Source: Cyanophora paradoxa
Lineage: Eukaryota > Glaucocystophyceae > Cyanophorales > Cyanophoraceae
NCBI GenBank assembly: GCA_004431415.1
Contig: QPMI01000058.1
Span: 1 to 64,000, forward strand
Direction of reading: 5' to 3'
DNA: 64,000 nucleotides
The notes beneath the pieces were generated by a model. It had not been told where the DNA came from. It ran no database searches and saw only the letters and a list, made by a program, of their open reading frames with translations. Shown here in pieces: positions 46,281 through 57,664 of the stretch. The position numbers were made by a program, and so were the translations under genes. The stretch's first letter is position 1. The number at the start of each line of letters is the position of its first letter.

Positions 46281-49200
46281 ATGGCGGAGACAACGACAAC
46301 GATGGATCGGGAGGCGAGGATAGCGCAGCGCATGGCCCGCATAGAGGCGAGGCGCAAGGCGGCGGAGCTGGGCGAGGGTCAGCGTCTGCCCACTTAGCTT
46401 TAGCACCGCACGCACACGTAGCATGCATAGCACAAGCTGATGCGCCTCCTGCAGGGCGCAAGGAAGGCGGCGAAGAGAAGAAGGAAATCGGCAAGGGCCA
46501 GAAGCAGATTCTCGAGAGCCGCTTCCGCCTAGAGCGCATCATGGTAGCTGACGCCACGGCGCACGCGCTGCGGTCCCGGCTCACGCCCGCCCGCAGGACG
46601 ACACGAACTCGGACGTGACAGTGGTCCGGGTGCAGTCGGACGACAGGGAGAACGCGCGGCGAATCGTTGAGGAGGCAAAGCGGCAAGAGCGGCGACAGAA
46701 GCTGCTGGACGAGGCGGAGAACAGCGCGAAGCGCAACGCCGCGGTGGCGATGAAGTGGGCCAGTTTGCTGGAGAAGGACGTGCCGCAGGACCTAGTCAAG
46801 GCGCGCCCCGCCCCGCCCCGCCCCGCCCCGCCCCGCGCCGTGCGGCGGCTGAGCGCCGCGCAGGAGATGGAAGCGCAGCGAGACGCGTGCAACCGCATCA
46901 TAGCATCGAAGGAGCGGATGATCAAAGGTACGGGGCGCCCGCCGCGCGGGGCCGCGGGGCCGCGCAAGGCGCGGTGCGAGGGGCGCGGCGGCAGCGTTCC
47001 AGCTGGAGCTGAAGGCGAAGGACGACGAGTACGTCAAGGCGCTCAAGAAGCAGGCGGAGGACATCGGTGCGTGCGGGCGGCGCGGCTCTGCGCGCCTCCC
47101 GCTCGCTCTCAAATGGGGCGGACGGCAGACGCGCTGTTCGAGAAGATGGGGAAGCAGTTCATCATGCTGCGCAAGGGCTTCGAGGACGAGCTGGAGGAGG
47201 TGGAGCGGGCCTTCACGCAGGAGCGCGCGGAGCTGCTCGAGGCCTCCCGCAGGGAGCTCGAGGGCCTCTACGAGAAGCGCCGCCAGATGGAGCAGTGCGC
47301 ACGGAGCTAAGTTAAATGCTGAGCTGAGCTAGCTATCGCCCTTAAGATGCTAAGATGCACCTAGAACTCATAGCTAAGCTATCACCCGGAAGATGCTAAG
47401 ATGCGCCTCGACTAAAAGATGCCACGTCATCGCCCTTAAGATGCCCAGCTAGCTAAGCTGAGCCGAGCCGAGCTGAGCCGAGCTCCGCAGGCGGTTCATG
47501 GACGCGAAGTTCGAGCGGGTGGAGGAGGACGCGAAGCACCTGGACGACCTGCGGAGGCAGGACGCCGAGGAGTACAACATCCTCAAGATCAAGCTCGAGG
47601 GCGAGATCCAGATGCTCGAGCAGCAGCTCGAGGAGATGCGCGCCACGTACCAGGTGCGGAGGAGGAGGAGCAGAGGAGCGAGCGCCGCGCGCTTCCAAAG
47701 CCTAACTAAGCCTAACTGGCTAGCTACTTTAAGTAGCCATCTAGACTAGCTAGCTAGCTAACTGACGAACGCCCGCGGCGCCGCAGCTGAACACGGAGAA
47801 GCTGGAGTACAACTACCGCGTGCTGCACGAGCGCGACGTGGAGAACGCGCAGACGATCACGCAGCAGAAGCGCAAGCTCGCGCGCCTCCAGGACGCCCTC
47901 TCCAACGCCATGGCCAGGTGCTCATGGCCCGCTTCCAAGGGGCTAAGGGACCTAAGGTCATGCTCTAGGAAGGACCTAAGGGCTAAGGGCTAAGGGGCGA
48001 CTCAAAAAACTCCTGTCTGGGCCCGTCTGCTCTAGAACCGAACAGGAGGAGGAGCGATGGGAGCCTAACGGAGGACGCAGGTACGCGAAGGAGGACAGGA
48101 AGTACCGGCAGCGGAACGTGGAGATCACGGAGGAGTACCGCCGCATCACCGACCAGTTCAAGGACCTCCAGTCCAAGGCAAGGCCGTCTCCGTGCCCGCC
48201 CAAACTCTCACTCGCCCCTTGCTAACTTCGCCCCCTTAGTTCCGGCACTTCGAGCTGTCGGACAACCGGAAGTACCGAGACGTGTGGCGCATGAACGAGG
48301 GCACGGTCTCCGACCTCGTCCGCAAGCTCCTCCTGGTGCGCTGTTGGCTGGCTTGTAGAAAAGTTACGCTTAGCTTCGAGGCTGACGCGGTTCGGTTTGC
48401 AGGCGGACAAGATCATACACGAGCAGCAGCTGGGCTGGGTCTGGTTCCCCCCCAACGAGGAGGTCTTCCGCAGCGGGCAGTCCTTCTCCGAGACGCAGAA
48501 CGTCGCATCGGCCTCGGCGCAGCAGAAGGGCGCCGAGGAGGAGGGGGAGGGGGAGGCCCCGGGGGTACCCCCCTCGGCCGGCGGATCCGGGGAGGGCGGC
48601 GAGGCGGCGAAGGGCGGCGAGGCCGCGAAGGGGGCCGGGGCGGAGGCGCCGCTGTCGGCGGGGCGCGCCGAGAACGTGCGGAAGATGCTCCTCATGCTCT
48701 GCGACGAGGCGGGGTTCCTGGTGGAGCACAAGGTGCAGCGGGTGCTGGAGGGTCTGGACGCCAACGAGCAGAGCCTGCTCCGCGTCGACTCGATCCTGAA
48801 GGCGCTGGGCGTGGAGTCCAGCGAGGACGTCGAGCTGCTCCTCACGTACTTCATCGGGGACGAGTCCGAGGGCGAGTTCATCCACCCCAACGAGGCGATC
48901 AAGGCTTTGAAACAGTTCGTGGAGGACCACCAGCTCGACGCCAAGCGCACCTGTGCGCCCTATGCTCCTCCTTCTGTGTTTAGCCCTGTTCGCTGACGGC
49001 GCGTGCGTGCGCCAGCCAAGCGGCCGGCGGCCGGCGAGGAGAAGGCGGAGGGCGGCGCGGGCGGGGCGGCGGCGGGCGGCGCGGCCGGCGCGGGCGCGGC
49101 CGGCCCGTCGGGCCCGAGCCCGCGGGGGCGGCACGCGGCGGACGACGAGGACGAGTTCTGGGGGCGAATGGAGGGCGTCATCTCGGACAAGACGGGGCGC

Positions 49201-49398
49201 GTGTGGGAGGGCCTGCAGAAGGCGCTGGAGAAGTACCACGGCGTCCTTCAGGAGCGCGCCTCGCTCATCGACGACACGACGCTCCTCCGGCGGCAGAACG
49301 AGGAGCTGAAGGCCCTGCTGAACCAGTACCTCTCCTCCCGCATAAACGAGGAGCTGCGGATCCCCCCCACGCAGGTCATATACGGCGGGAAGCGGTAG
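46281..49398 (+). CDS. DRC1: Dynein regulatory complex subunit 1 (nexin-DRC)
   Basis: Core subunit of the nexin-dynein regulatory complex that links doublet microtubules in motile cilia. Twelve exons phase without error: 46281-46377, 46455-46543, 46597-46800, 46864-46927, 46995-47066, 47129-47294, 47491-47653, 47787-47917, 48081-48177, 48240-48335, 48403-48952 and 49016-49398, giving 703 residues, near the family's usual size. The coiled-coil blocks are diagnostic: CNRIIASKERMIKAFQLELK, AKDDEYVKALKKQAEDI, ERAFTQERAELLEASRRELE, YEKRRQMEQRFMD, KLEYNYRVLHERDVEN, RKLARLQDAL, and the C-terminus QNEELKALLNQYLSSRI..IPPTQVIYGGKR. An acidic/Gly-Ala insert lies around 48530-48650. Introns 3 and 9 start with GC (46801, 48178). 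Between exons 6 and 7 are repeated 'gatgctaagatgc' words. Confidence 0.97.
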
Positions 49399-49602
49399 CC
49401 CGGGCTTGTGCGTGTACAGCATTTCCATATGCATTCCAGGGCAGCGTCAATTCAGGCGTGCATGCGAAGCCGCGTTAGCGCTGGGCGTGCCGCGGGTGTG
49501 GGGGCCCTCGAAGCCTAGCCTAGTAGGGCGGCACCGGACGCGCGCATGCACAGAAATTGAATAGATCCATGTACACATATATCTGTAAGCGATCGGTTGC
49601 AA
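49399..49602. other. Short convergent intergenic gap (204 bp)
   Basis: Between the stop codons of DRC1 (plus) and peroxiredoxin Q (minus). Contains an AT-rich 'acacatatatct' stretch; presumably both 3' UTRs. Confidence 0.5.
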
Positions 49603-50837
49603 TTAGAAGCAGTCGAAGAGGCTAGCGCAGCCGCTCTTGCCGCCGGCGCCCTGGGGACCCGAGCCGAAGACCGTAGACGGGGCCGGCCGGAACTGCGCGC
49701 GCACAGGGGGCGTCAGGGGCGGCCGCGGGCTTCGAGGGGGGCGCGGGGCGGGGTTCGGGCATCCGGACCTGCCGGGCGCACTCGAGGGCCTTCGCTACGT
49801 GGTCGTTGTACCCTGAAACGTGGGGGTACAATCAGAGAGGGGAGAGGGGGAAGCAAGCGGCGGGGGATACCGGTCAAGCTGTCGAAGACGAGGCGAACGA
49901 CGCCGGTCGAGTCGATGACGTACGTGACGCGGCCTGCGGGGGGTACGTTCTTATCGGAGGCGTCGAAGGAAAAAGAGCACGCCCGCCGCACCGTCGACCA
50001 TGCCCATCATTCCGTTCGGAACCTGATCATAAGGGCGTGTGCGCGGTCAGGAAGCGGCGTCGGGCCGGCTGGCAGGGCGGGGCGGGGCGGGGCGCGCGCG
50101 CCTTGAAAGAGGACCGGATCGAACCCTTGTTGTCGGCGATAAGGGGGTAGTTGAGGCCGAACTTCGAGGCGAAGGCCTGGTGCGACTTGACCGAATCGGA
50201 GCTGATGCCGATCACTGCGCGCGCGACGCGCAGGGGAAGGCGGACGGAGCGTCAGCGCGGGGCCAGAGAGTCCGCGTACGCGTGGGCCGATTCGACGGTC
50301 TCACCCTGGGCATCGACGGCAGCGAAGCTCGAGGACGAGTCGCGGAACCCGCACGCCTCCTGCGCACGCGCGCTCGCGTGAGGCAGGCAGGAACCGTCAG
50401 AGGCAACGAGCAGGGAGCACCTTCGTGCAGCCGGGAGTTTCGTCCTTCGCTGCGCGAGGGTGAGCGTTGCGGGGAGCGCAGCGATGGGAGCGCACGATAG
50501 AAGAACAACACAACGGTCTTCCGGCCGAGGAAGTCCTGCAGACTAACCTGCCGCGCGCGTACGTTCCTTCGTTAGATGTGTTCGAGCAGCGTCTCGACAC
50601 AGCCCGCGAAGGGCTCGCGTGCCCCCTGGCTAGGGCTCGCGGGCGACGCAGCATGTCGCAACGGGCACGCGTGACCCTAGGCGATTGGCGGTCCGCTTAC
50701 CACGTTGCCGGTCTGGTCCATACCGCTGCGGAACGTACGTAACACGTCAAGCGAGCCCGCAAGAGCCCGAGAAAAGGGAGGGCGATTAGTGGATAGTCGC
50801 ACCTGAAGAGGGGAGCGCGCTCGCCGACCTTCACCAT
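49603..50837 (-). CDS. PRXQ: Peroxiredoxin Q / BCP-type thiol peroxidase
   Basis: Reduces hydrogen peroxide and alkyl hydroperoxides, re-reduced by thioredoxin. Ten exons: 50837-50803, 50725-50701, 50547-50496, 50449-50421, 50359-50305, 50214-50102, 50022-49992, 49933-49871, 49812-49769 and 49692-49603, giving 178 residues. Start MVKVGERAPLF; LQDFLGRKTVVLFFYPKDET; peroxidatic Cys45 in PGCTK and resolving Cys50 in EACGF, the five-residue spacing typical of the Q type; VIGISSDSVKSHQAFASKFG; YPLIADNKGSIRSSF; GRVTYVIDSTGVVRLVFDS. There is no plastid or mitochondrial leader at this start, unlike most plant PrxQ, so a cytosolic or nuclear form is likely unless an upstream exon exists. The last exon adds an unusual Gly/Ser tail with two further Cys (GCASLFDCF). 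Intron 6 is GC-AG. Divergent with the iminopeptidase-like gene over 213 bp. Confidence 0.95.
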
Positions 50838-51050
50838 CTCGAGGGAGTTCTCGTTCGTAAGGGGCTGGTTGCGAGATGCTGACGAGCGAGACGAGCGAGG
50901 TCTTGGACAATGCCGTACCCACGTGGAATTGATCCCCCATCGGTTTGAAACTCTTGCGAGCCCTCCCGGCTTCCAGCGGTGACGCGGGCCCGCCGGCGTT
51001 TGAACTTCAGAGAGAGCGCCTTCCCGGCGCTGTCCGGCTGCAGCTAAAAG
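50838..51050. promoter_or_regulatory. Divergent promoter region (213 bp)
   Basis: Between the peroxiredoxin Q and iminopeptidase-like start codons. No TATA box seen. The minus-strand frame is open across it but has no ATG. Confidence 0.45.
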
Positions 51051-52901
51051 ATGCCCGGCGACCTCGTGCTCGTGCCGGCCGCGGGCGGCGCCTCGGCGGC
51101 TGCGGGCAAGGTGGGCGCGGCGCGCGTCTGGCGTTCGATGCAAGGTCCGCGGCTGACGTCCCTCATCGCAGACGGCCGGCCTGAACCACCAGCGCGAGCT
51201 CTACGCCCCTGTTGATCGCTACGACAGCGGCTTCCTGCAGGCGCGTTCCGATCCCGCGTGACGTCGGTTTGCGGCAATGATCCCTCCTTACTCTATGCTT
51301 GCAGGTCGACGGAATCCACAAGCTCTACTACGAACAGGCGGGCAACCCGTCCGGTGCGCGCCCGCGATCCTTTGCCGCCGATTCGGCGACGGGGTTCGAA
51401 GTCCGGCGGGGCGTGCGCAGGGAAGCCGGTCCTCTTTTTGAGCTTTGGAAAGACGGGATGCATCGATCCGGCGCTGGCGAGGCCGCCCCCCTCCCGGCCC
51501 GTGCCCGTGCCGGCGCGCCGAGTCTGACGCGCCGCCGGCCGCAGCGGCGCCTCTTCGACGCGGCGGCGTTCCGGTTGGTGCAGTTCGACCAGCGGGGCGT
51601 GGGACGGAGCACCCCCCGGGGCTGCGTCGAGAGCAACACGACCTGGCACACCGTCGACGATATCGAGGCGCGGCGCCTTCCCCGTCCGCCCCCGTCGGGC
51701 CGCCGGCCGCAGCTGACGGCCCCCGCACGCACCTCTCTGCAGGCCCTCCGCCGCCACCTCAACGTCGAGCGCTGGCTGCTCTTCGGAGGTGCGCCGCGCC
51801 GCGTACCCCCCGCCCGCCGCGCCCCAGCCTCCCGCCGACCCGCTTCGCAGTGTCGTGGGGCGCCTCGCTGGCGCTCGCGTACGCCCAGACGCACCCCGAG
51901 CGTGTCACGGAGCTTCTTCTCTGCGGGGCCTTCCTCCCCCGCGAACGCGAGCTCTCCTGGCTCTTCCGCCCCGGAGGCGGCGCGAGCTCGCTGTACCCCG
52001 ACGCCTTCGAGCGCTTCGCGGAGGCGTGCCCCGGCCGCGAGCGCGAGCGCGACCGTGACGCGGCGGAGCGCGCCGCCTCGCTGCTCCCGGCGTACCACAA
52101 GGCCCTCGTGACCGGGGCGGACGAGGCCGCGCGGCAGCGCGCCGCGCAGTCGTGGTGGGCCTGGCGAGCCGCCCTCTCCGGACCCCAGCCGTGCGCCCGC
52201 TCCCGCGCCCAGGCCCCCCCCCCCCCCCCCCCCCCGCGTTTCTTGACGGGCGGTACTACGTACCCCCCACAGGTCCTCGAACGAGTTCTCCTTCGCGAGG
52301 CGCGCACCCCCCCCTTCTGCAACCCCCGCCCCCTTCTCCGCCTCCCTTATGCCTCTTCGCAGCGCGCTGCCGGGGCTTGGGGACGCGGCGGGCGTGGCGG
52401 CGGCGCGGGTCGAGTGCCACTGGCTCTTCCACAAGGGGTTCCTCCGCTACGAGGAGCAGCTCCTGGAGGAGGCGGCGCGCGCCCCGCGCGTCCCGACCCT
52501 CCTCGTCCAGGCGTGTACCTTGAACCCCCATCCTCGCTTCTTGTTTTCATTCCGTGACTCACTCTCTTGTTAGGGGCGGCACGATGCGGCGAGCCCCGCG
52601 GCGGCGGCGATGGACCTGCACCGCGCCCTCCCGCACTCGGCGCTGCGCCTCCTGCCGGACGCCGGGCACTCGCCCTTCGAGCCGGCGGCGGCGCGGGAGC
52701 TCCTCGACGCGACCGACGGCATGCGGCGCGCCCTTTCCGTTGCTTCCCTTTGCTTTGATTTGCCGTCTTCGCTCTGACGCGCTCGGCAGTGGGGACCTCT
52801 CTCTCTCGGAGTGGGACGAGCGACGCCGCGCCGCGGCGGAGCTCCGCGCCGCCTCCCGCCGCGCGTGCGTTCGGCGGCCAGCCGGCCGCGCCCCCTGCTG
52901 A
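51051..52901 (+). CDS. Prolyl iminopeptidase-like alpha/beta hydrolase, oxyanion motif altered
   Basis: Family S33 prolyl iminopeptidases remove N-terminal proline. Eleven exons: 51051-51110, 51172-51240, 51305-51353, 51421-51500, 51545-51667, 51743-51788, 51851-52190, 52273-52299, 52363-52510, 52574-52725 and 52790-52901, giving about 401 residues. Landmarks: LYAPVDRYDSGFLQVDGIHK, LYYEQAGNPSGKPVLF, LFDAAAFRLVQFDQRGVGRS, NTTWHTVDDIEALRRHLNVE, nucleophile elbow GVSWGASLALAYAQTHPERV, the acid in GRHDAASP, and the His in LLPDAGHSPFEPAA. The Ser-Asp-His triad is therefore present. The normal HGGPG oxyanion motif after GKPV is instead SFGKTG. Five of ten introns begin with GC (51241, 51668, 52300, 52511, 52726). 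If intron 10 is not used the frame stops at 52777. Confidence 0.85.
52214..52235. repeat. Poly-C run (22 C) in an intron
   Basis: Uninterrupted C22 in intron 7 of the iminopeptidase-like gene. Confidence 0.9.
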
Positions 52902-52988
52902 CGTCGCCCGCCCTGGCGCAGGGTCCCCGCGGTGCCGCCGAAGACGCCCGAGCACCGGCGGCGGGCGCGGGCGCGGGCCGAGGAGGAG

Positions 52989-55900
52989 ATGGCGTCCACC
53001 TTCGACGGGGGTACGGCCTTCGGATTCGGGCCGGAGCGCCGCTGTTGGACCGCCGAGCGGCTCGAGCGGCTGCACCGCGGCGAGGGCGGCATCATCGCCG
53101 TACCCGCCTGCAACCCCTCCCCCGTCGCCGCCCGCCGGCCCTGCCTCGGATCCCCCGCGCGCTCTCCTGCCCGCTCCCCGGCCCGATCCCCGCTCCGCGG
53201 TTCCGCCGCCGCCGCCCCCGCCGCCGAGCCGGCGCCGCCCGTCGGGCCGCTGGAGCTGCGGATCCCGGAGGGCGCGCTGGCCGTGCGCTGGCAGGAATCC
53301 GCCTCGGTGCAGGTCCGTCCGTGTGGGCGCTGGGGGCGATGGAAACCGCTCTGAGCGGTTTCTATCCTTCGACATCACACCGCTCCACTCGCCGAGCTCG
53401 CCTAGGGATCTATCTACCTTGCCGCTCTCGCCTTCACCTGGGAGCTCGCCTTGAGATCGGTCTTGCCGGTCTCGCCTGAACCCGCTCTCGGTGCAGGGCC
53501 TCGTCCGCGGGGAGTGGCTCGGCTGCCCCGTCGCCATCAAGCAGGCCCGCCCCTCTTCTCCCTCCTTCGGCTTCCACTTCTGAGCCTCTTCTCCTCCCGC
53601 AGGTGGTGGTCGGGGGCAGCGCGGCGGCGCGGCGGGACGCGGAGCGCGAGGCCGCCATCCACGCCTCCCTCCGCCACCCCAACGTTCTCCAGGCGCACTT
53701 TCCTTTCAAGACTTCATGATCACAATCATATTCTGAGATCCTTCCGCCGCGCAGTTCTTCGGCGTGGCGGAGGGCCCCGAGGAGAGCGCCCTCCTCGTGC
53801 TCGAGCTCGCCGAGGGGGGTACGCTGGGCGAGCACCTGCGCGCCGCCCACGCGCGGGGCGCGCCCCTGCACGAGCGCGCCGCCGCGCTCCTCCCGCTCGC
53901 CCGCGCCATGCAGTACCTCGCGACCCGGCCCAACCCCGTGGCCCACGGCGATCTGCGCCCGGCGGCCGCCCTGATGGCCGGGGGGGTACCCAAGCTCGCC
54001 GACTTCGGCAACGCGCGGCTCCAGCGGGAGACGCTGCCCTCGGCCGCCTGCCTCTCAGCCGTGGGGGGTACCCCCAACTACGGCCCCCCCGAGATGTGGG
54101 ACGACGACTTCTACCCATGCGAGGCCGCCGACGTCTTCTCGTTCGGCTGCTGCCTCTGGGCGCGCCGTACCCCCCTCCTCCGTCCCCCCCTTCCCCCCTC
54201 TTACGTTCGCTTCCAGGAGGCGCTGGCGGGGCGGGAGCCGTGGGGGGGTATGTCGCCCGAGGACGTGCGGGCGGCGGTGCGCGAGGGCGGGGGCCGCCCC
54301 GAGGTCGACGCGGCGTGGCCTACCCCCCTCCGCTCCCTCCTCGCCGCCTGCTGGAACCCGGACCCCGAGCGCCGGCCCTCCTTCTCCCGCGTCCTCCAGG
54401 CGCGTACCGTACCCCCCTCCTCTGACCCATCCCGCCGTACCCCTCGTAACCCCCCCCCCCCACCCCAACAGATGCTGGAGTTCGCGTGCCAGACGCGCTC
54501 CCCGCTCCCCGCCCGCTCCAAGGCGCGCCGTACCCCCCCGGCGCCCCCCTCCCCTCCCTTACGGGCTGCGCGAGCAGCAGCGGCCGCCGCGGAGCGGTGC
54601 CGTCCCCGCGCCGGCGCGGGAGGCCGCCGCGCCGCCGGCCGGCCGCGCCTCCTTCGACGCTGTGCGCTCCCTCTCGTCGGCCCTCGCCGCCGCCGCCGCC
54701 GCCGCCACGCCCCCGCCCTTGCCGCGCACCAACTCCCTCGAGTCGGTGCGCGCGCGCGCCCCCCCAAAAGCCGCGCGCGCCGCCCTTTCTTCCGTCCGAA
54801 ACACGTCCGAAACGTCAGATGCCCCGTCGGCTCCGCGTGGAGCCTGGCGAGCGCCTGGGGGAGGCGGTCAGGCGGGCGGGCCCCGGGCGGGTCGTCGCGC
54901 TGGCCCCGGGCGTCTACCGCGAGGGCATCGTCCTCGAGTCCGACGTCCACATCGAGGTCCCTCCTTCCTTCATTTGTTCTCTTTCTCTTCTTCCGGCTGC
55001 GCCGGCGCCGCTGAGCTAGGGCGGCGGCGCCTGCGTGCAGGGTCCCCGCGAGGCCATCATTGAGTGGGACGGCGGCCCCGCGATCCACTGCTCCGTGCGC
55101 CCCGCCCCGCCCCGCCCCACTTCCAAGTCCTAGGATCGATTTCGCTAAGATAGATAGAAGAATAGATAGATAAAGGTAAAAAGATAGATAGATCCCAGCC
55201 GGGCTCCGTGCGCCCCGCGATCCACTGCTCCGTGCGCGCGCCCCGCGGGCCCCGCTTCTAAGTCCCAGTCTAACCTCGGCCTCTACCAGGCTAACCGTAG
55301 CGAAATCGATCCTGCGCTAACCTCAGCTGAACCTTCGATCTTAGATCTCTAGATCTAAAAACCAAATTTGCTCGGATAGGTCCGGCCAGGCAGGGATTCG
55401 ATCTTAGATCTCTATCTATCTAATCTTAGTTAGCGGCTTCTAAGTCCCAGCCTGCGCCCTCCGTCCGCCTCGCGTTTCCTCGAGCGCCGACCCGCGGGCA
55501 TGCAGGGCGCGGCGGCGCCGAGCGTGCGGGGCATCACGATCCGGGGGCTCGCCCCGGGGGCCCCCGCCGTCCTCGTCACGGGCGGCTCGCGCGCCACCAT
55601 CGAGGACTGCGACGGTCCGCCTTTCGATCCTTGGCTAGATCTTCGATCCTAGATCTCTATCTATCGATCTATTTATCTGATCTTAGCCTCCTTCAAAGAG
55701 GACGATCTTCTTCTTCTCCGCCTCCTTCGTCCTAAGCTTTCTTCCTTGCGCAGTGAGCAGCGCGGGGTGGAGCGGGGTGGAGGTGGCCCACGAGGGGACG
55801 GCCCCCGCCCTCCGCAGCAACTCCGTCCACAGCTGCGGCGGCGGTGCGCCCCAGCGCCCCCTCCGCTCCGCTCCATTCCATTCGTTTCTTAATTAACACT

Positions 55901-57325
55901 AACACTATTTGTTCCCCTCTCCGCTCCGCCCCGCTTCGCTCTTTTCGCTCCTGAACACTGCATACTGCCGCCGCCGCGCAGCCGGCCTGCTCTTCCACCG
56001 GGGGGCGAGGGGCCTCGCCGAGCAGAACGACGTCTTCGCGAACTCCAGGGCGCGCGCCCTTCGATTTATCGTCCCCTGTTAACCTTGGCTAAACCTTCTA
56101 TCTCAACTCTCTACCTATCTATCTATCTTATCTTAGCTGACCTCGGCTGATCGGCAGGCCGGGGTGGAGGTGGAGGGCGGGGCGGACCCCACGGTGCGGG
56201 GCAACCGCATCCACGACGGGCGCCAGGTCCGTCCGTGTCTGACTGACTAAGCGGCGCGGCGCCCGCTCGCTCTCCGGCGCCCTCCTTCCTTCCTCGCCTT
56301 AGTTGGCCTTCGTTAGCGCTTTAGCTAGTTCGCCCTCTGCTCCCCGCCCTCCGGCGCCCTCCGCTGCCATTCTCGCCTCGCATCTGACCCACGGCGGGCG
56401 GCAGGGTGGCGTCCACATCCGCCGCGGCGCCCGCGGCACTGTCGAGGGGTACGCGAACCTATCTACCGCCCCCGGCTTGCCCCCTACCTGCCCCCCTCCC
56501 CCAGCTTGCCCTCGCCCCCCTGCCCCCTCCTTCCCCCCCCCCCCAGCTTGCCCCCTCCCCCCCCCCCCGCCCCCTACCCCCCGTCCGCCCTCCTCAAAGC
56601 CGAGGCCCGCTTTCTGCCGCTCTCTGAGGGCCGGCCCGGCCCGCAGGAACGACATCTTCGGGAACGCGCTCGCCGGCATCGGCATCGAGGACTCCGAGCC
56701 CGTCGTCCGGTGCGCGCGCGCCGCGGAGAGAGAGGGTGGGAGGAAGATAGCGTCACCCTAGGCGGAAGTTGCAGGAACAGCAACCTTCGCGAGCGAGCCG
56801 CTGAGAGGGAAGAATGAGCGCCTACCACAGAGAGAGCCTCCGCCTGACCTCTCGATCGTCGGGCAGGAACAACCGGGTGCATGACCAGCGCTTCGGGGTC
56901 GTCTGCTGCGAGGCGAGCCGCGGGGCCGTCACGGGCAACCTGCTGGCCCGAATCAGGTGCTCATCTGAGCCAACCTCAGCTAAACCTTAGCCAACCTTAG
57001 CTAATTCTTAGCTAAAGTTAGCTAAATCAATCCTCAGCTAACCTTGGCTAAACCTCTTTTTCACCTTATTTTTCCTAATCCTCTCCCCCTCCCCCTGGGG
57101 CTTCAGCGACCCCGCGTACGCGGCCTGCCGGGGCATCAGCTAAATCTTAGCTAACCTTAGCTAAATCGATCCTCAGCTAGCTTACCTTAGCTAAACCTCT
57201 TTCTTTCTCACCTGATCTTCCCTAACCTGCTCGCGCGCACCAGCGACCCGGCGTACGCGGCCTGCCGGGGCATCAAGGTCGCCCCGGACTGCCGCACCCT
57301 CCTCCAGAACAACGCCTGGCGCTAG
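52989..57325 (+). CDS. Kinase-like domain fused to a right-handed beta-helix
   Basis: ATG at 52989 (MASTFDGGTAFGFGPERR), then an Ala/Pro/Ser-rich linker and a protein-kinase-like domain. It has GEWLGCPVAIKQ (VAIK lysine, about 53535), EREAAIHASLRHPNVLQ, LLVLELAEGGTLGEHL, HGDLRPAAALM (53943-53975), KLADFGNARL (from 53992), GTPNYGPPEMW, DVFSFGCCLW, and CWNPDPERRPSFSRVL. The fold is TKL/NEK-like. The glycine loop is unclear, and the catalytic-loop Asn is Ala (HGDLRPAA for HRDLKPEN). A Pro/Ser linker (..RTNSLES) splices in phase to RLRVEPGERLGEAVRRAGPG and a series of PbH1-type repeats over short exons: VVALAPGVYREGIVLESDV, GITIRGLAPGAPAVLVTGG, GVEVAHEGTAPALRSNSVHS, GVEVEGGADPTVRGNRIHDG, IGIEDSEPVVR, and FGVVCCEASRGAVTGNLLAR, ending at 57325. 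Many introns here are GC-AG. Two separate genes remain possible. Confidence 0.7.
57107..57277 (+). repeat. Duplicated penultimate exon of the kinase/beta-helix gene
   Basis: The exon start encoding SDPAYAACRGI occurs at 57107-57139 and again at 57244-57277, each after its own CAG/AG acceptor and separated by 'agctaaccttagctaa' repeats. The first copy runs into TAA at once; the second continues to the long C-terminus. Using one or the other would give two ends. Confidence 0.8.
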
Positions 57326-57664
57326 CCCCAGCGCTAGCACAGCGCTGTGCCCGTTCCAACGACGAATCAACAAGCAACGGATCAACGACGGTTGCACTCC
57401 GATCCTGTATTCGTTCTCGACGCGGCTGCGCTCCGATCCTTTGTTCTGTGCCCTGTCTGTGCCCTTTGCCTCCCCCGCCGCTTTCTCAAGTTTCAAGCAC
57501 TAAATAACGACGTCAACGCGGCCCTTGGGCGCTGCATCAGCGGGCGAGGCCCTGCTGAGGTGCCTCCATGACTTGTGCATGCATGCGTACGCGTGGTGCA
57601 TCCGCAAGTATATATCGTCGAGTGTGAAGAATGCATATGCTATCTTACGTACAGGCACATAGAG
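57326..57664. other. Convergent intergenic region
   Basis: 339 bp between two facing stop codons; nothing recognised except AT-rich words near 57600. Confidence 0.5.

Noticed and set aside
50697-51143. N-terminal extension of peroxiredoxin Q as a targeting peptide
   Set aside because: The upstream frame is open but contains no ATG and has no transit-peptide character.
55140-55200. GATA-type microsatellite as a possible regulatory site
   Set aside because: Simple repeat inside a long intron of the kinase/beta-helix gene; no further evidence.
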